Source: Candidatus Moranbacteria bacterium GW2011_GWE2_35_2- (lineage in GTDB: Bacteria; Patescibacteriota; Minisyncoccia; Moranbacterales; UBA9337). Taken from it: a stretch of 56,015 nt of DNA. The stretch lies in assembly GCA_000990585.1 (NCBI GenBank), contig LBQD01000002.1, forward strand, positions 1 to 56,015. Reading direction: 5' to 3'. Shown one piece after another: positions 47,212 through 56,015 of this stretch. The notes beneath the pieces were generated by a model. That model was not told where the DNA came from. It ran no database searches and saw only the letters and a program-made list of their open reading frames with translations. How positions within the stretch are numbered: position 1 is the stretch's first letter; every line of letters starts with the position of its first letter. Made by a program: the position numbers and the translations under genes.

Positions 47212-50022
47212 TTAGTTCTTTTTTTTCATTTCACTCGGATAAAATCCAAACACAATACCCGCGGTTGCAATCAAGACAAAGCCGGTTAATATTATTCTTA
47301 ATAAAAATACAAATTCTCCAGATAAATTAGCAGCAAGAGTGGCGAATACACCTTTTACGCCTTCTTTTTTTGCCATAACATCACCATCTTCAATTTCAAT
47401 CTGAACAGACTCACTTATTATTTCCTCGATGGTTTTTTCTTGTTGTACCCCCCAAAACTCCTGCAAAGCCTTTCTTACAGCTATTGGTTGAGAATATGCA
47501 GCCTCGATTGAAACATTGTACACACTTCCTATTGACTTATTGGCTGTAAAAAATATTCGCTCAGTAGAAACATCGGCCTGCTCAATACCATCTATAAACC
47601 ATTTTATCGTTGAATCGCTCTCAATAAACTCCGGATGAAATTCCCCAAGAATTGAGATTCCACTTCCAGGAGTACTTATAAACAAATTTTCACTATAATT
47701 AACCAAATCTTCTGGAGGAGTATTACCAGTTATATCAACATAACTTCCTAAAACCTTTCTTTCGGATCCCGCTTCTGGAATAAGTTTTAAATATGGGTTA
47801 ACAATCTCAAATCTTCTCATAAGATTAATTCCCATGCTACCCTCTCTCGAACTTCCATCAATGTCATTTGCAACCAAACTAAGATCAAATGTCTTTCCCG
47901 CCTCTCCGACAACGGGAAAAAATGTAATATTTGTTTGCTTTGTATCTTGACAACTTGCGCTCATATTCTGATTACATTGCAAATCTGATCCATCTACTTC
48001 CCATGAATAATTCGACAAATCATCCGACTCAATTCTCGCACCGATAATTTGACCGGTAGCCACATAACAAGTTTTATCTTCTGCGCATATCTCGTCATTT
48101 AAAGACATTTCCAATGTATTCGGATTTACGTCGACATTATATAGGCTAATGCGGTCAGAGCTTGAGGTAACTCGAATGATTACATCTGAACGTCCCGCCC
48201 TAGTTAAACCAGAATCAAAAACTTCTTCAACTTCAACATAAATTCTCAAGTACCCAACACCTCTATTATTAAATATTGCATTATAATTATTACTATTATT
48301 TGCAACATTCAAGTTAAACTTAAGCTCAGAGATATTATTACCCTCAAGCAAGCTCATTTCCGTTTCTTGACGAAAACTCGATAAAACGGAAATACTTTCC
48401 CAATCATCCAGATCCAAGCTCATTCTTTTATTTGGAGTATTTAGTCTTTTCACATCCCATCTATAATAAGTTTGACTGGTATCATGATCCCCGTTCATAG
48501 AAACAGCCTGAACAAAAACCATATCTCCCATTTTTCTTCCACTGGCATCATTATTAGGAGAGTCTGGTCCATATTCCAATGAAACTTCAAGATTGGTTGG
48601 CTGTCCACCCTCAACAGGATCAACTAAATTATCCTCGAGGCAATCGTTTATATCCATAGTTGCAGTAGGAATAGTTACAGGATATCCCTTGATTGTTTTT
48701 TGATAACTTCCTATGTTTTGTACGTCGCATTTATTTTTTGGAAGTGCCCACATAATCATCATCGAAGCATTATCATGTTTAGTTGGAATAATAGATTTTC
48801 CCTCTACCACAACACCCACCTTATCTCCGGGCATATAATTCCATGTGAATCCATCAACTCCCAGTCCGGCAATTGTTGCTTCGTCATTCTGTCCTCTATC
48901 TGCAGTATCAGGATCTCTAGGATTTGTTCCCCAAAATTCTTCCTCGGTTGTACCAAAACTATTATTGCCCGTTATATTACTATCTGAATTTGGAAATAAA
49001 TGCTCACAAGCGCTTGTTATCGTTGAACTAGCTAATTGATCCGCCCTACAATAAGTTATCGGGGTTCCCGAAGCTGAACAAGATAAAGATCCACCCTCAA
49101 GATCAGTACAACTCGGATCTAAAAAAGTATCAGAAATACAATAAGGCTGCGTTCCTAATGGACAGCTCGCGGTACAAATATCTTCCCCGGGATTGCTCGG
49201 ATCAGAATAGCATTGCGAAAGATTGCAATAAGCATCAAATCCCGAATCGGTACAAGCATCATATTCAGTAAATAATCCACTAATTATACCTCCCGAAAAT
49301 TCTCCGTCGCTGGAACACGTTTCAACATAATCTTTAACACACGCCACATTTTGAGAAGGACAACTACTAAGTGTATTTGGCGCTATTGCTCCAGTAAGAA
49401 AGCTCGTGTCTTCATCATTTCCCCCGCTATCTACCAATTCATAATTATCTCCATTTGAAAAACTATGCACATAACAATATGCCGGAGATAAATTATTATC
49501 CCCACCAAAACGAGCGCGATATCCATCCTTATCCCACGATCCTCGCGTATTTATCCGATCATCAAATCCATTTTGAGCAATAATTCTACTTGCCTCAACT
49601 TTCCAATCCTCTTCATTTACCCTATTGTCATCATTAACATCACAAGATGATTGATAGTCAGAACTTCCTTGTGAAGCAATTTCACATCCTTCATGCTTTA
49701 TATACCAAGTAAAATACAATGATTCCTTTTGATTGCTAAAATAAGATGGCAATGCTTTGGCAATTATCTTTTCTCCGGGCTTAGGATTGGATGGTGAAAA
49801 TGATAACATGACTTCTGGCGGAGTTGTTTTCCCATCTGCGACATTTAAACCTTCTCCTATGCTTTGAACGGAAGCACTGTTTATATGATATCTTTGCTCC
49901 AAATCAGCCGCAACCTCATTGGCTGATGGAATATGCAGAGCCATAACAGGATATGAACTAAAAAGAAAAAGCTCAATGACTACCCACAATAAAACAATAT
50001 TATTTTTTTTATGTTTTTTCAT
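47212..50022 (-). CDS. Large surface protein linked to the T4SS-like locus, Cys-rich with EF-hand/TSP3-like Ca-binding segments and a C-terminal TM
   Basis: N-terminal signal; DVNDDNRVNEEDW; EEEFWGTNPRDPDTADRGQNDE; C-terminal FVFLLRIILTGFVLIATAGIVFGFYPSEMKKKN. Confidence 0.65.
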   Translation of the reverse strand: MKKHKKNNIVLLWVVIELFLFSSYPVMALHIPSANEVAADLEQRYHINSASVQSIGEGLNVADGKTTPPEVMLSFSPSNPKPGEKIIAKALPSYFSNQKESLYFTWYIKHEGCEIASQGSSDYQSSCDVNDDNRVNEEDWKVEASRIIAQNGFDDRINTRGSWDKDGYRARFGGDNNLSPAYCYVHSFSNGDNYELVDSGGNDEDTSFLTGAIAPNTLSSCPSQNVACVKDYVETCSSDGEFSGGIISGLFTEYDACTDSGFDAYCNLSQCYSDPSNPGEDICTASCPLGTQPYCISDTFLDPSCTDLEGGSLSCSASGTPITYCRADQLASSTITSACEHLFPNSDSNITGNNSFGTTEEEFWGTNPRDPDTADRGQNDEATIAGLGVDGFTWNYMPGDKVGVVVEGKSIIPTKHDNASMMIMWALPKNKCDVQNIGSYQKTIKGYPVTIPTATMDINDCLEDNLVDPVEGGQPTNLEVSLEYGPDSPNNDASGRKMGDMVFVQAVSMNGDHDTSQTYYRWDVKRLNTPNKRMSLDLDDWESISVLSSFRQETEMSLLEGNNISELKFNLNVANNSNNYNAIFNNRGVGYLRIYVEVEEVFDSGLTRAGRSDVIIRVTSSSDRISLYNVDVNPNTLEMSLNDEICAEDKTCYVATGQIIGARIESDDLSNYSWEVDGSDLQCNQNMSASCQDTKQTNITFFPVVGEAGKTFDLSLVANDIDGSSREGSMGINLMRRFEIVNPYLKLIPEAGSERKVLGSYVDITGNTPPEDLVNYSENLFISTPGSGISILGEFHPEFIESDSTIKWFIDGIEQADVSTERIFFTANKSIGSVYNVSIEAAYSQPIAVRKALQEFWGVQQEKTIEEIISESVQIEIEDGDVMAKKEGVKGVFATLAANLSGEFVFLLRIILTGFVLIATAGIVFGFYPSEMKKKN

Positions 50023-50063
50023 ATTTTTAAAATTTCTTTAAAAAGTTTATTTCAAATATTTAT

Positions 50064-50711
50064 CTACATTTTTGTTATTCTAAGAAAGATCATATCCAGT
50101 AAAATAATAGCTATCCAGCCAAAAGTAAATGAATACCAAATCGATCGACTCTTATAAACAATCCACCCTCCAAGTAAATTTATTATCATATATGGGAAAA
50201 AATTCCAATTAAAATTACTCGTTAAGACTAAAAATACAACGAAAACAATAAATTGAAATATAACAGAAAATATTCCGAAATATCTCCTAAGAAAACCCAT
50301 TATCCATCCATGAAAAAAGAATTCATACAAAAAAAGAAAAAAGCCGACCAAAAAGAATTCGTAACCAACAAATATCCAAAAATTTTCCCTGACTATTTTT
50401 AATAATACATAATTACTAAAAAAATCAAAATATCGATAGGAAAAATAAATAGTCAAAAGAAAGAAAAAGAAAGAAAAAATCATCCAAAAAAATCCCTCTG
50501 CTTTTCTCCCTAATTGAACTCCATAATCTTTTATAGATTCATCTAATACTATTCTAATATATAACCATGGAACAATAAGAAAGAAAAATGCCCCTAAAAT
50601 GAAAACTTGAAAACCATCCTCTCTGGGAAAGGTTCCCGCCAAAAACAAACAAGCTACTGCAATAATCACACTCACTATAAATTCTTTTTCAAAAAAAAAT
50701 TTTTTCATCAT
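50064..50711 (-). CDS. Multi-TM protein, possibly CPBP-like
   Basis: 215 aa; GYEFFFLV/YEFFFHGWIMGFLRRYFG resembles a degenerate CPBP motif 1. Confidence 0.4.
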   Translation of the reverse strand: MMKKFFFEKEFIVSVIIAVACLFLAGTFPREDGFQVFILGAFFFLIVPWLYIRIVLDESIKDYGVQLGRKAEGFFWMIFSFFFFLLTIYFSYRYFDFFSNYVLLKIVRENFWIFVGYEFFLVGFFLFLYEFFFHGWIMGFLRRYFGIFSVIFQFIVFVVFLVLTSNFNWNFFPYMIINLLGGWIVYKSRSIWYSFTFGWIAIILLDMIFLRITKM

Positions 50712-50753
50712 TTTTTCATTTTAATAATATTCCACAGCATAATAATATTCCAT

Positions 50754-51188
50754 TTAATATCTTTTTTCCGCTGCAAGTAATCGCATCTCTGCTATTTTTT
50801 CTTTTCTTATAATACGATACAAAACAATTACAGTAACCGTTTCAATGGGCAAAAAATTCAAACCAAACAATAAACTTTCCACTACCGTTCCGCCGCCAAG
50901 AGTTACTAACTTTTTTGTCAAACTTTTAACCCTGTTTCTTTTTTTATTCCCTGATCCGGCGATAAAAACCATCAAACCTATAACAAATGAAATACAAATT
51001 GTTACAATATATCCGATAGCAGGCAATGAACCTATCCCGGCAAAATCCAACAAATCTTTTAACATCGCCACTATTAAAGCAATTAACATTGCCACTCTCC
51101 ACATATTTTTATATTTTAAACTATCCCCTTTTAATTCAATTTTTCTTTCAGAGATTATTTTCTGCCAGTTCTTTTTTGGCGTTTTCAA
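50754..51188 (-). CDS. Hypothetical membrane protein in the T4SS-like locus
   Basis: 144 aa, several TM helices, overlaps the VirB4 gene by 41 nt. Confidence 0.55.
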   Translation of the reverse strand: MKTPKKNWQKIISERKIELKGDSLKYKNMWRVAMLIALIVAMLKDLLDFAGIGSLPAIGYIVTICISFVIGLMVFIAGSGNKKRNRVKSLTKKLVTLGGGTVVESLLFGLNFLPIETVTVIVLYRIIRKEKIAEMRLLAAEKRY

Positions 51189-52953
51189 TTTCTAATAACT
51201 GTCGAGGATCAGAGGTAATAATCTGATCTTCGCTATATGATGCAATCACCCGAATTGCCACATGTTTATTTCCGGCAAAAAATATTCCTTCTCCGACATT
51301 ACTTTCCAAAAGTAAAAATTTTTCTTGATCTGTTAAATAAAAAGTTTCCGCAATAGTGTTAATTGAAGCTGGAGATTGCTTGAGCAAAAGCTGAATAGAT
51401 GAGTTAGTAATGATAGGTTTTCCATACTGCGAAGAAATAAAATCATTAATATCCTGAGTTATTGTTGTAAGTCCAGTGTAATATTTTCGACAACGTTTAG
51501 CAATTCCAAACAAAAACGACGCCGCATCTTCGTTTTTCATCATTATCCACGCCTCATCCACCACTACCAATCTCTTTTTGAGATTACTTCTCATTTCATT
51601 CCAAATAAAATGCAGCACGATATACATTGCAATCGGGCGCAATTCTTCTTCTAAATCTCTAATATTAAATACCACTAATTGGCTATCTATTTTGATATTT
51701 GTCGGTTTATTTAAAAATCCGGAAAAAAGACCAATGGTATACTTTTCCATCCTCATCACTAGCGACTCAGCTCCCTCCATATTTCTCAAAACTTCATATA
51801 AATCAGAAAGAACCGGAAAATCATCGGGAGTAAGTATTGAAAAATCGCTTTGCGGAGTAATGTCTCTTATAGCATATGTTTCATGAATACCTCTCTCTAG
51901 AATCGAGTCTTCTTCCGGGGTAATATCTTTCAACATCAAGTGCAGTAATCCCATTAAATTAGCCGCATTACTCCTCATTACTTCCTCAGGATCTTCGTCT
52001 TGCCCTATTTTTGGAATATCAAAAGGGTTTATATGCGACTTTGAGTTAAGGGATATTGAAACAAAAGATCCCCCTACGGTCTCACATAAGTGTTTATATT
52101 CATTTTCCGGATCAATTACAATCACATCCGCATCCATCATCAATGATCTCAATATCTCCAACTTTATCGTATAGCTTTTTCCTGCTCCAGATTTAGCAAA
52201 AACCGTCATATTAGCATTTTCCATTTCAAAACGATCAAAAAGAATTAAGCTATTATTATGCCTATTTATACCATAAAGAATTCCCTTATTAGAAGTTAGA
52301 TCAGAAGAAACAAATGGAAAACTGGTTGATAAAGGTGACGTATTTAAATTATTCGCAACATCTAGCTCGTCATTTGCCAATGGAATGGTTGAGGAGATTC
52401 CTTGTTCCATCCTAAAAATAGCTGGTTTTACATAAACCAATTGAGCTTCTAATATAGCTTCAATGCTGTCACTTATTTTATTCACTTCATCAACACTCGC
52501 TCCATAGACTGTCATATATACACTAAAACGAAAAAATTTCTCACTGCCTTCTTGTAATTTATTGCGCAATTCTTCAATATTTTCCAGAGCTGACTCTAAT
52601 ATTGGATCTCTGATTTTACCCTTTTCGCTTTCTATTGAAATTTCCGACATTACCTGTGTTGCTTTTTTCCTCAAATTTTTAAGCACATCCGCTGTATCCA
52701 TTGGATGAATAAATATGCTTGTATCCATTGAAAAATCAGCATTTATAATAGGTGAAAACCAGTTTGTACTGAGAAATTTCGGGAAAGCAAATACAAAAAG
52801 AGTTTTTGCATAGACATCTCCGATTTCAATATAACTAGGACTTACCTTGAGTGCAGAAGGGGCAATCAAATCTTTTACTGTTGCTAATCCCTCTTGATAT
52901 ATATACTCGTCACCTAACTCAGTTTTATTGTTTTTTTTATTAATTCCAAACAT
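51148..52953 (-). CDS. VirB4/TraC-family conjugal transfer ATPase
   Basis: MTVFAKSGAGKSYTIKLEILRS (Walker A), DVIVIDPENEY, RLVVVDEAWIMMKNEDAASFLFGIAKRCRKYYTGLTTITQD. Confidence 0.93.
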   Translation of the reverse strand: MFGINKKNNKTELGDEYIYQEGLATVKDLIAPSALKVSPSYIEIGDVYAKTLFVFAFPKFLSTNWFSPIINADFSMDTSIFIHPMDTADVLKNLRKKATQVMSEISIESEKGKIRDPILESALENIEELRNKLQEGSEKFFRFSVYMTVYGASVDEVNKISDSIEAILEAQLVYVKPAIFRMEQGISSTIPLANDELDVANNLNTSPLSTSFPFVSSDLTSNKGILYGINRHNNSLILFDRFEMENANMTVFAKSGAGKSYTIKLEILRSLMMDADVIVIDPENEYKHLCETVGGSFVSISLNSKSHINPFDIPKIGQDEDPEEVMRSNAANLMGLLHLMLKDITPEEDSILERGIHETYAIRDITPQSDFSILTPDDFPVLSDLYEVLRNMEGAESLVMRMEKYTIGLFSGFLNKPTNIKIDSQLVVFNIRDLEEELRPIAMYIVLHFIWNEMRSNLKKRLVVVDEAWIMMKNEDAASFLFGIAKRCRKYYTGLTTITQDINDFISSQYGKPIITNSSIQLLLKQSPASINTIAETFYLTDQEKFLLLESNVGEGIFFAGNKHVAIRVIASYSEDQIITSDPRQLLEIENAKKELAENNL

Positions 52954-52959
52954 ATTTTT

Positions 52960-53640
52960 TTATTCCAATTCCAAACTTTCAACTTCTTTTATTATAGTAT
53001 TAACATTTAAACTGGGGTTATATGAATTATAAAATAGCTCTATAAGCTCTTGTGTTCCCAAAGGTGTCATTTTCAACCCCGCCCCGCTGAGTGCTGCCTC
53101 AACTTGTCGCGCCCGTTGCCACAATTGACTTATTTGCGCTTCAAGAAACTCTTTTCTAACCGCCATTTGTTGATTGGGATTAAACGTATTCATCATTTTT
53201 GCAAAAAATCCTTCTTTCTTACTTTCAATTGGAGAAAATGGTACTACTATGTAGAAAAACTTAGACATTATCTTAGTTGAATCCGTAAGTCTTTTTATAA
53301 AATTACTATATTCCGCTATTTGCATTCGAAGCAATTCATTTTTTTGCACTTTTTCTTTTTCTTTTATTATTTCCAAATAAGGATTGATGTTAAATTTTCT
53401 TGAACTAACTACTATTTGTACGGGAAAATCAAGAGAATTGAGAAAATTCTGATATTGAGAAATGATAGCATCTTGTTCATCAGTAGACTTGAGATCAAAA
53501 TTTATCGATGACACCAAAAGTACTGTTCGCAAAGATCCGTTTTTCATAACAATAACGCCGTTTTTTATCTCTTTGATATCAACGTATTTTTGCGAACTAT
53601 TATCGCTTTTGTTTTTCTTTTTTTCATGCAGTAGCTCCAT
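52960..53640 (-). CDS. TraC-like N-terminal-domain protein without ATPase domain
   Basis: YVDIKEIKNGVIVMKNGSLRTVLLVSSINFDLKSTDEQDAIISQYQNFLNSLDFPVQIVVSSR; upstream of virB4. Confidence 0.7.
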   Translation of the reverse strand: MELLHEKKKNKSDNSSQKYVDIKEIKNGVIVMKNGSLRTVLLVSSINFDLKSTDEQDAIISQYQNFLNSLDFPVQIVVSSRKFNINPYLEIIKEKEKVQKNELLRMQIAEYSNFIKRLTDSTKIMSKFFYIVVPFSPIESKKEGFFAKMMNTFNPNQQMAVRKEFLEAQISQLWQRARQVEAALSGAGLKMTPLGTQELIELFYNSYNPSLNVNTIIKEVESLELE

Positions 53641-53650
53641 TTTGTTTTTT

Positions 53651-54049
53651 TTAGTTTCTCTTATCTAATATCTCAGCCAACTTTTTTATTTTTTCCTGAT
53701 TTATTTCTTTTTTTTCTTTCGGTGCTTTTGTTTTTAAGATATCCTCTTGAACACTCCTCTTAATAATTCTACCTTCTTTTTTCCAAATATATACCTTCGG
53801 ACGAAAGAAAAAAAATCCAGCCGAAAGAATAAAATTCGCAAATGGCTGATTATATGGACGGTAAAAAGCCAGCGCCAGAAAAAATAATCCAAGAGGAATC
53901 GCGACGACGAAAAAAACCCCCGTACTTACAATATTCCATAAAATCAAAAGAATAGCTCCTAATATAAACATCCAAAGCAGGGCCTTTCCTGTAAAAGGTC
54001 CGACAATTTTATCTTCAACATCAATAAATTGCGGGGTTCCAAATAACAT
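53651..54049 (-). CDS. PrgI-family T4SS membrane protein
   Basis: PQFIDVEDKIVGPFTGKALLWMFILGAILL...FYRPYNQPFANFI. Confidence 0.82.
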   Translation of the reverse strand: MLFGTPQFIDVEDKIVGPFTGKALLWMFILGAILLILWNIVSTGVFFVVAIPLGLFFLALAFYRPYNQPFANFILSAGFFFFRPKVYIWKKEGRIIKRSVQEDILKTKAPKEKKEINQEKIKKLAEILDKRN

Positions 54050-55267
54050 TTATTTTCTCAAATCAATTACATTGGACGAAATATCAAAATCAGATCTTCT
54101 TTTCTTATTTGATTCCATGCTTAGCGGTTTTATTATATATGGACTTTCTTTTTCCTCGTCTTTTTGTTTTTTTTGTATTTTATTTTCATTATTATTCATT
54201 GTTTCCATTTGATTAAACACCACATTCTTCTTAGGCGCTTCTACCTTATCTATTTCTATTTTTTTTACCTCCATTTGCCTTTTTATTACCTCTTGTGGTT
54301 TGTTTTCTTTTTTTTGTAAAAAATATCCACTAGAAACAGTTGCTTCTTCTTGAATCTTTTTATTTATTTTCTCCATTCCACTTTTGCTATTTTTCCGATC
54401 TTCTTCTTTTTTTTCTTCTTCAACAAGGGTAATTTCTTTTTTTTGTAAAAAATTAAAGAGGGGTTTTTTATGAAAATTATCCTTAAAACTAGATTTTATA
54501 TCAACTTTTTGAGACTCTTTATATGCATCAAATACAATTTCTTTTTGTTGTTCATCTATTTTCAGCAACGTTCCATCTTCTAATGATTTTATAATTGTCA
54601 TTAATTTTTGACGCTCCACTTCGCTCACTCCTTTGGTATTTTTGCTGTGATATAAATAATCCCCTCTTTGCATCAAATCATGCTTTCCTGTGCCCATTTC
54701 TTGATAGTAATCTTTAATCCAATTTCTAATTGTCGGACGAAGCATATCAGAAAATCCCCCACCTTTTAATGAAACCCTTGAAATAATTTGCTCGCCAATC
54801 TCCGGAAACTTTTTCAATGCATCTTCCAATTTCAGCTCAATAATTGACACATTAACCCCCAAACTCTTATCATCAATAATCGTCCGCAACACAATTTCAA
54901 CTATTTTTCCCGCATCATTCTCATTTATCCCCGTCTCTTTTGCTAAAACTTTTACAAAATCTTCTTTTTTCACTTCGCCGAAATAATAATTGCGAACCAT
55001 TCGCGCAATTGAAGCAGTTTTTTGCAAATCAAGCCCAAAATTCTGCCCGATTTTAAAAATCTTCTCCCCTGTTTTATGCGAAGCCAATTTATCCTTCACA
55101 TCCTCCGGCAACCTCAAAAACTTTTCCTGCCTCTCAATTATTTGCTCGTCTGTTTCATCTTCATTTTTCAGAGTAACCGAAACTAATTGAGGAATAGTAT
55201 TTCTATTTTTTATTAACTTATCCTCCATTTTCTTTTTTTCCAAATTATTATATCTTTCTTTACTCAC
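54050..55267 (-). CDS. Hypothetical protein of the T4SS-like locus with a low-complexity Lys/Glu-rich C-terminal half
   Basis: 405 aa; folded N-terminal helical segment RLPEDVKDKLASHKTGEKIFKI..., then K/E-rich tail. Confidence 0.6.
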   Translation of the reverse strand: MSKERYNNLEKKKMEDKLIKNRNTIPQLVSVTLKNEDETDEQIIERQEKFLRLPEDVKDKLASHKTGEKIFKIGQNFGLDLQKTASIARMVRNYYFGEVKKEDFVKVLAKETGINENDAGKIVEIVLRTIIDDKSLGVNVSIIELKLEDALKKFPEIGEQIISRVSLKGGGFSDMLRPTIRNWIKDYYQEMGTGKHDLMQRGDYLYHSKNTKGVSEVERQKLMTIIKSLEDGTLLKIDEQQKEIVFDAYKESQKVDIKSSFKDNFHKKPLFNFLQKKEITLVEEEKKEEDRKNSKSGMEKINKKIQEEATVSSGYFLQKKENKPQEVIKRQMEVKKIEIDKVEAPKKNVVFNQMETMNNNENKIQKKQKDEEKESPYIIKPLSMESNKKRRSDFDISSNVIDLRK

Positions 55268-56015
55268 CTACCACATTCTATTATTTTTTCCAGCTTTCAA
55301 ATTCGTTCCACTCATTCCTTTTCGTATATTTGCTTGCCCTTCATCCCCATGTTCAAGATATGCCGCCATAGCTCCTGTTGTAATATCAGCATCACTTAAA
55401 ACATTTTCCAAATCCAATTTCTTCCAATCATCTGTTTTTATATTCATAAATTCTTTTTGTGCAACATTTTTTCTTTCCGAAGAAATTGCGGCTAAATTAG
55501 ATGGAGCAATTCCCTTATTCTTTATATTTTCTCCTGCTTTTTGATTAATAATCAAATCAATTCTCTTTTCCTTAACCTTTGAATTAAGAATTTCTTTCAG
55601 AGCATTATCCCCCTTAACTGCAACAGTTGCAGCATCAAATTGCATTTGAGCTGTAATTTTATTTCCTTTTTCATCAATATAATCCCTAAATCCTTTATTT
55701 TCAGCCAATTCCATTGCAGCTGCTTTTTTCTCAATACTACTTCCAGTTTGAAGACTTTTCCTGACTTCACTATCGGAAACTTTGTCTTCTTTCCACTCTT
55801 TTCGTAAAGTAGCAACTTTCTTTCTTTCATAATCTCTTTGCGCTTCATCACCCGCACTCCATTTACCTCTTGACATCCTTGCTCCCATTTTTTCCTCCCT
55901 TAATGCCTTTGCTTCAGATCCGCTATATAGAGGAATTGGTTTCTTACCAAAAATAGTTCCTGTTTTCTTAAATTCATCCGTAGCTTTTTTCACTCCACCG
56001 GAAACACCCGCAACT
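55268..56015 (-). CDS. C-terminal part of a larger T4SS-locus protein (5' end outside the window)
   Basis: Frame stays open to the window edge (VAGVSGGVKKATDEFKK...); the ORF-track start at 55993 is an internal GTG. Confidence 0.55.
   Translation of the reverse strand, partial: VAGVSGGVKKATDEFKKTGTIFGKKPIPLYSGSEAKALREEKMGARMSRGKWSAGDEAQRDYERKKVATLRKEWKEDKVSDSEVRKSLQTGSSIEKKAAAMELAENKGFRDYIDEKGNKITAQMQFDAATVAVKGDNALKEILNSKVKEKRIDLIINQKAGENIKNKGIAPSNLAAISSERKNVAQKEFMNIKTDDWKKLDLENVLSDADITTGAMAAYLEHGDEGQANIRKGMSGTNLKAGKNNRMW

Noticed and set aside
50064-50711. CPBP protease as an Abi/immunity gene
   Set aside because: The glutamate/His motifs are degenerate (YEFFFHG); only a weak family resemblance, so no defence claim is made.
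54301-54460. Repeated tttctttttttttgtaaaaaat words in the 405-aa gene
   Set aside because: They encode the repeated peptide FLQKKE in a low-complexity K/E region; not convincing as a mobile or regulatory repeat.
1-56015. Alternative genetic code (UGA=Gly as in some CPR lineages)
   Set aside because: ruvB and the 217-aa gene end naturally at TGA, and the conserved proteins read correctly in the standard code.
1-56015. CRISPR array, transposase or integrase
   Set aside because: No regularly spaced long direct repeats and no DDE/serine/tyrosine recombinase motifs were seen in the translated ORFs.

Overview
AT-rich 56 kb bacterial fragment. Gene content and domain styles (compact genes, split VirB4/PrgI-type T4SS locus, TrmB-like regulators, giant FN3 protein, short YidC, DUF721/DciA next to dnaN) suggest a Patescibacteria/CPR (Parcubacteria-like) chromosome; this lineage call is inference. 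The standard genetic code appears to be used. The window contains the probable replication origin (dciA-dnaN-dnaA | oriC with DnaA boxes | rpmH-rnpA-yidC-jag). Housekeeping genes include RNase J, phosphoglucose/phosphomannose isomerase, SecG, a DHH phosphoesterase, RuvB, RuvC, YebC and PBP1A. Accessory loci are: a PilB/GspE ATPase that is a tandem in-frame duplication; an ATP-grasp / retropepsin-like protease / 7TM cluster; lamin-tail and giant FN3 surface proteins; a glycan cluster (flippase, GT2, two O-antigen ligase-like proteins); and a T4SS-like locus cut off by the right edge. No rRNA, tRNA, CRISPR array or transposase was recognised. The best candidates for something undescribed are: (1) the ATP-grasp/protease/7TM cluster; (2) a probable ~200-nt structured ncRNA between pilB and ruvB with its own promoter on the minus strand; (3) 7-nt-period repeats abutting start codons of several genes; (4) a repeated layout in which TrmB-like regulators sit next to small SD-led ORFs of unknown function; (5) the double-headed PilB.
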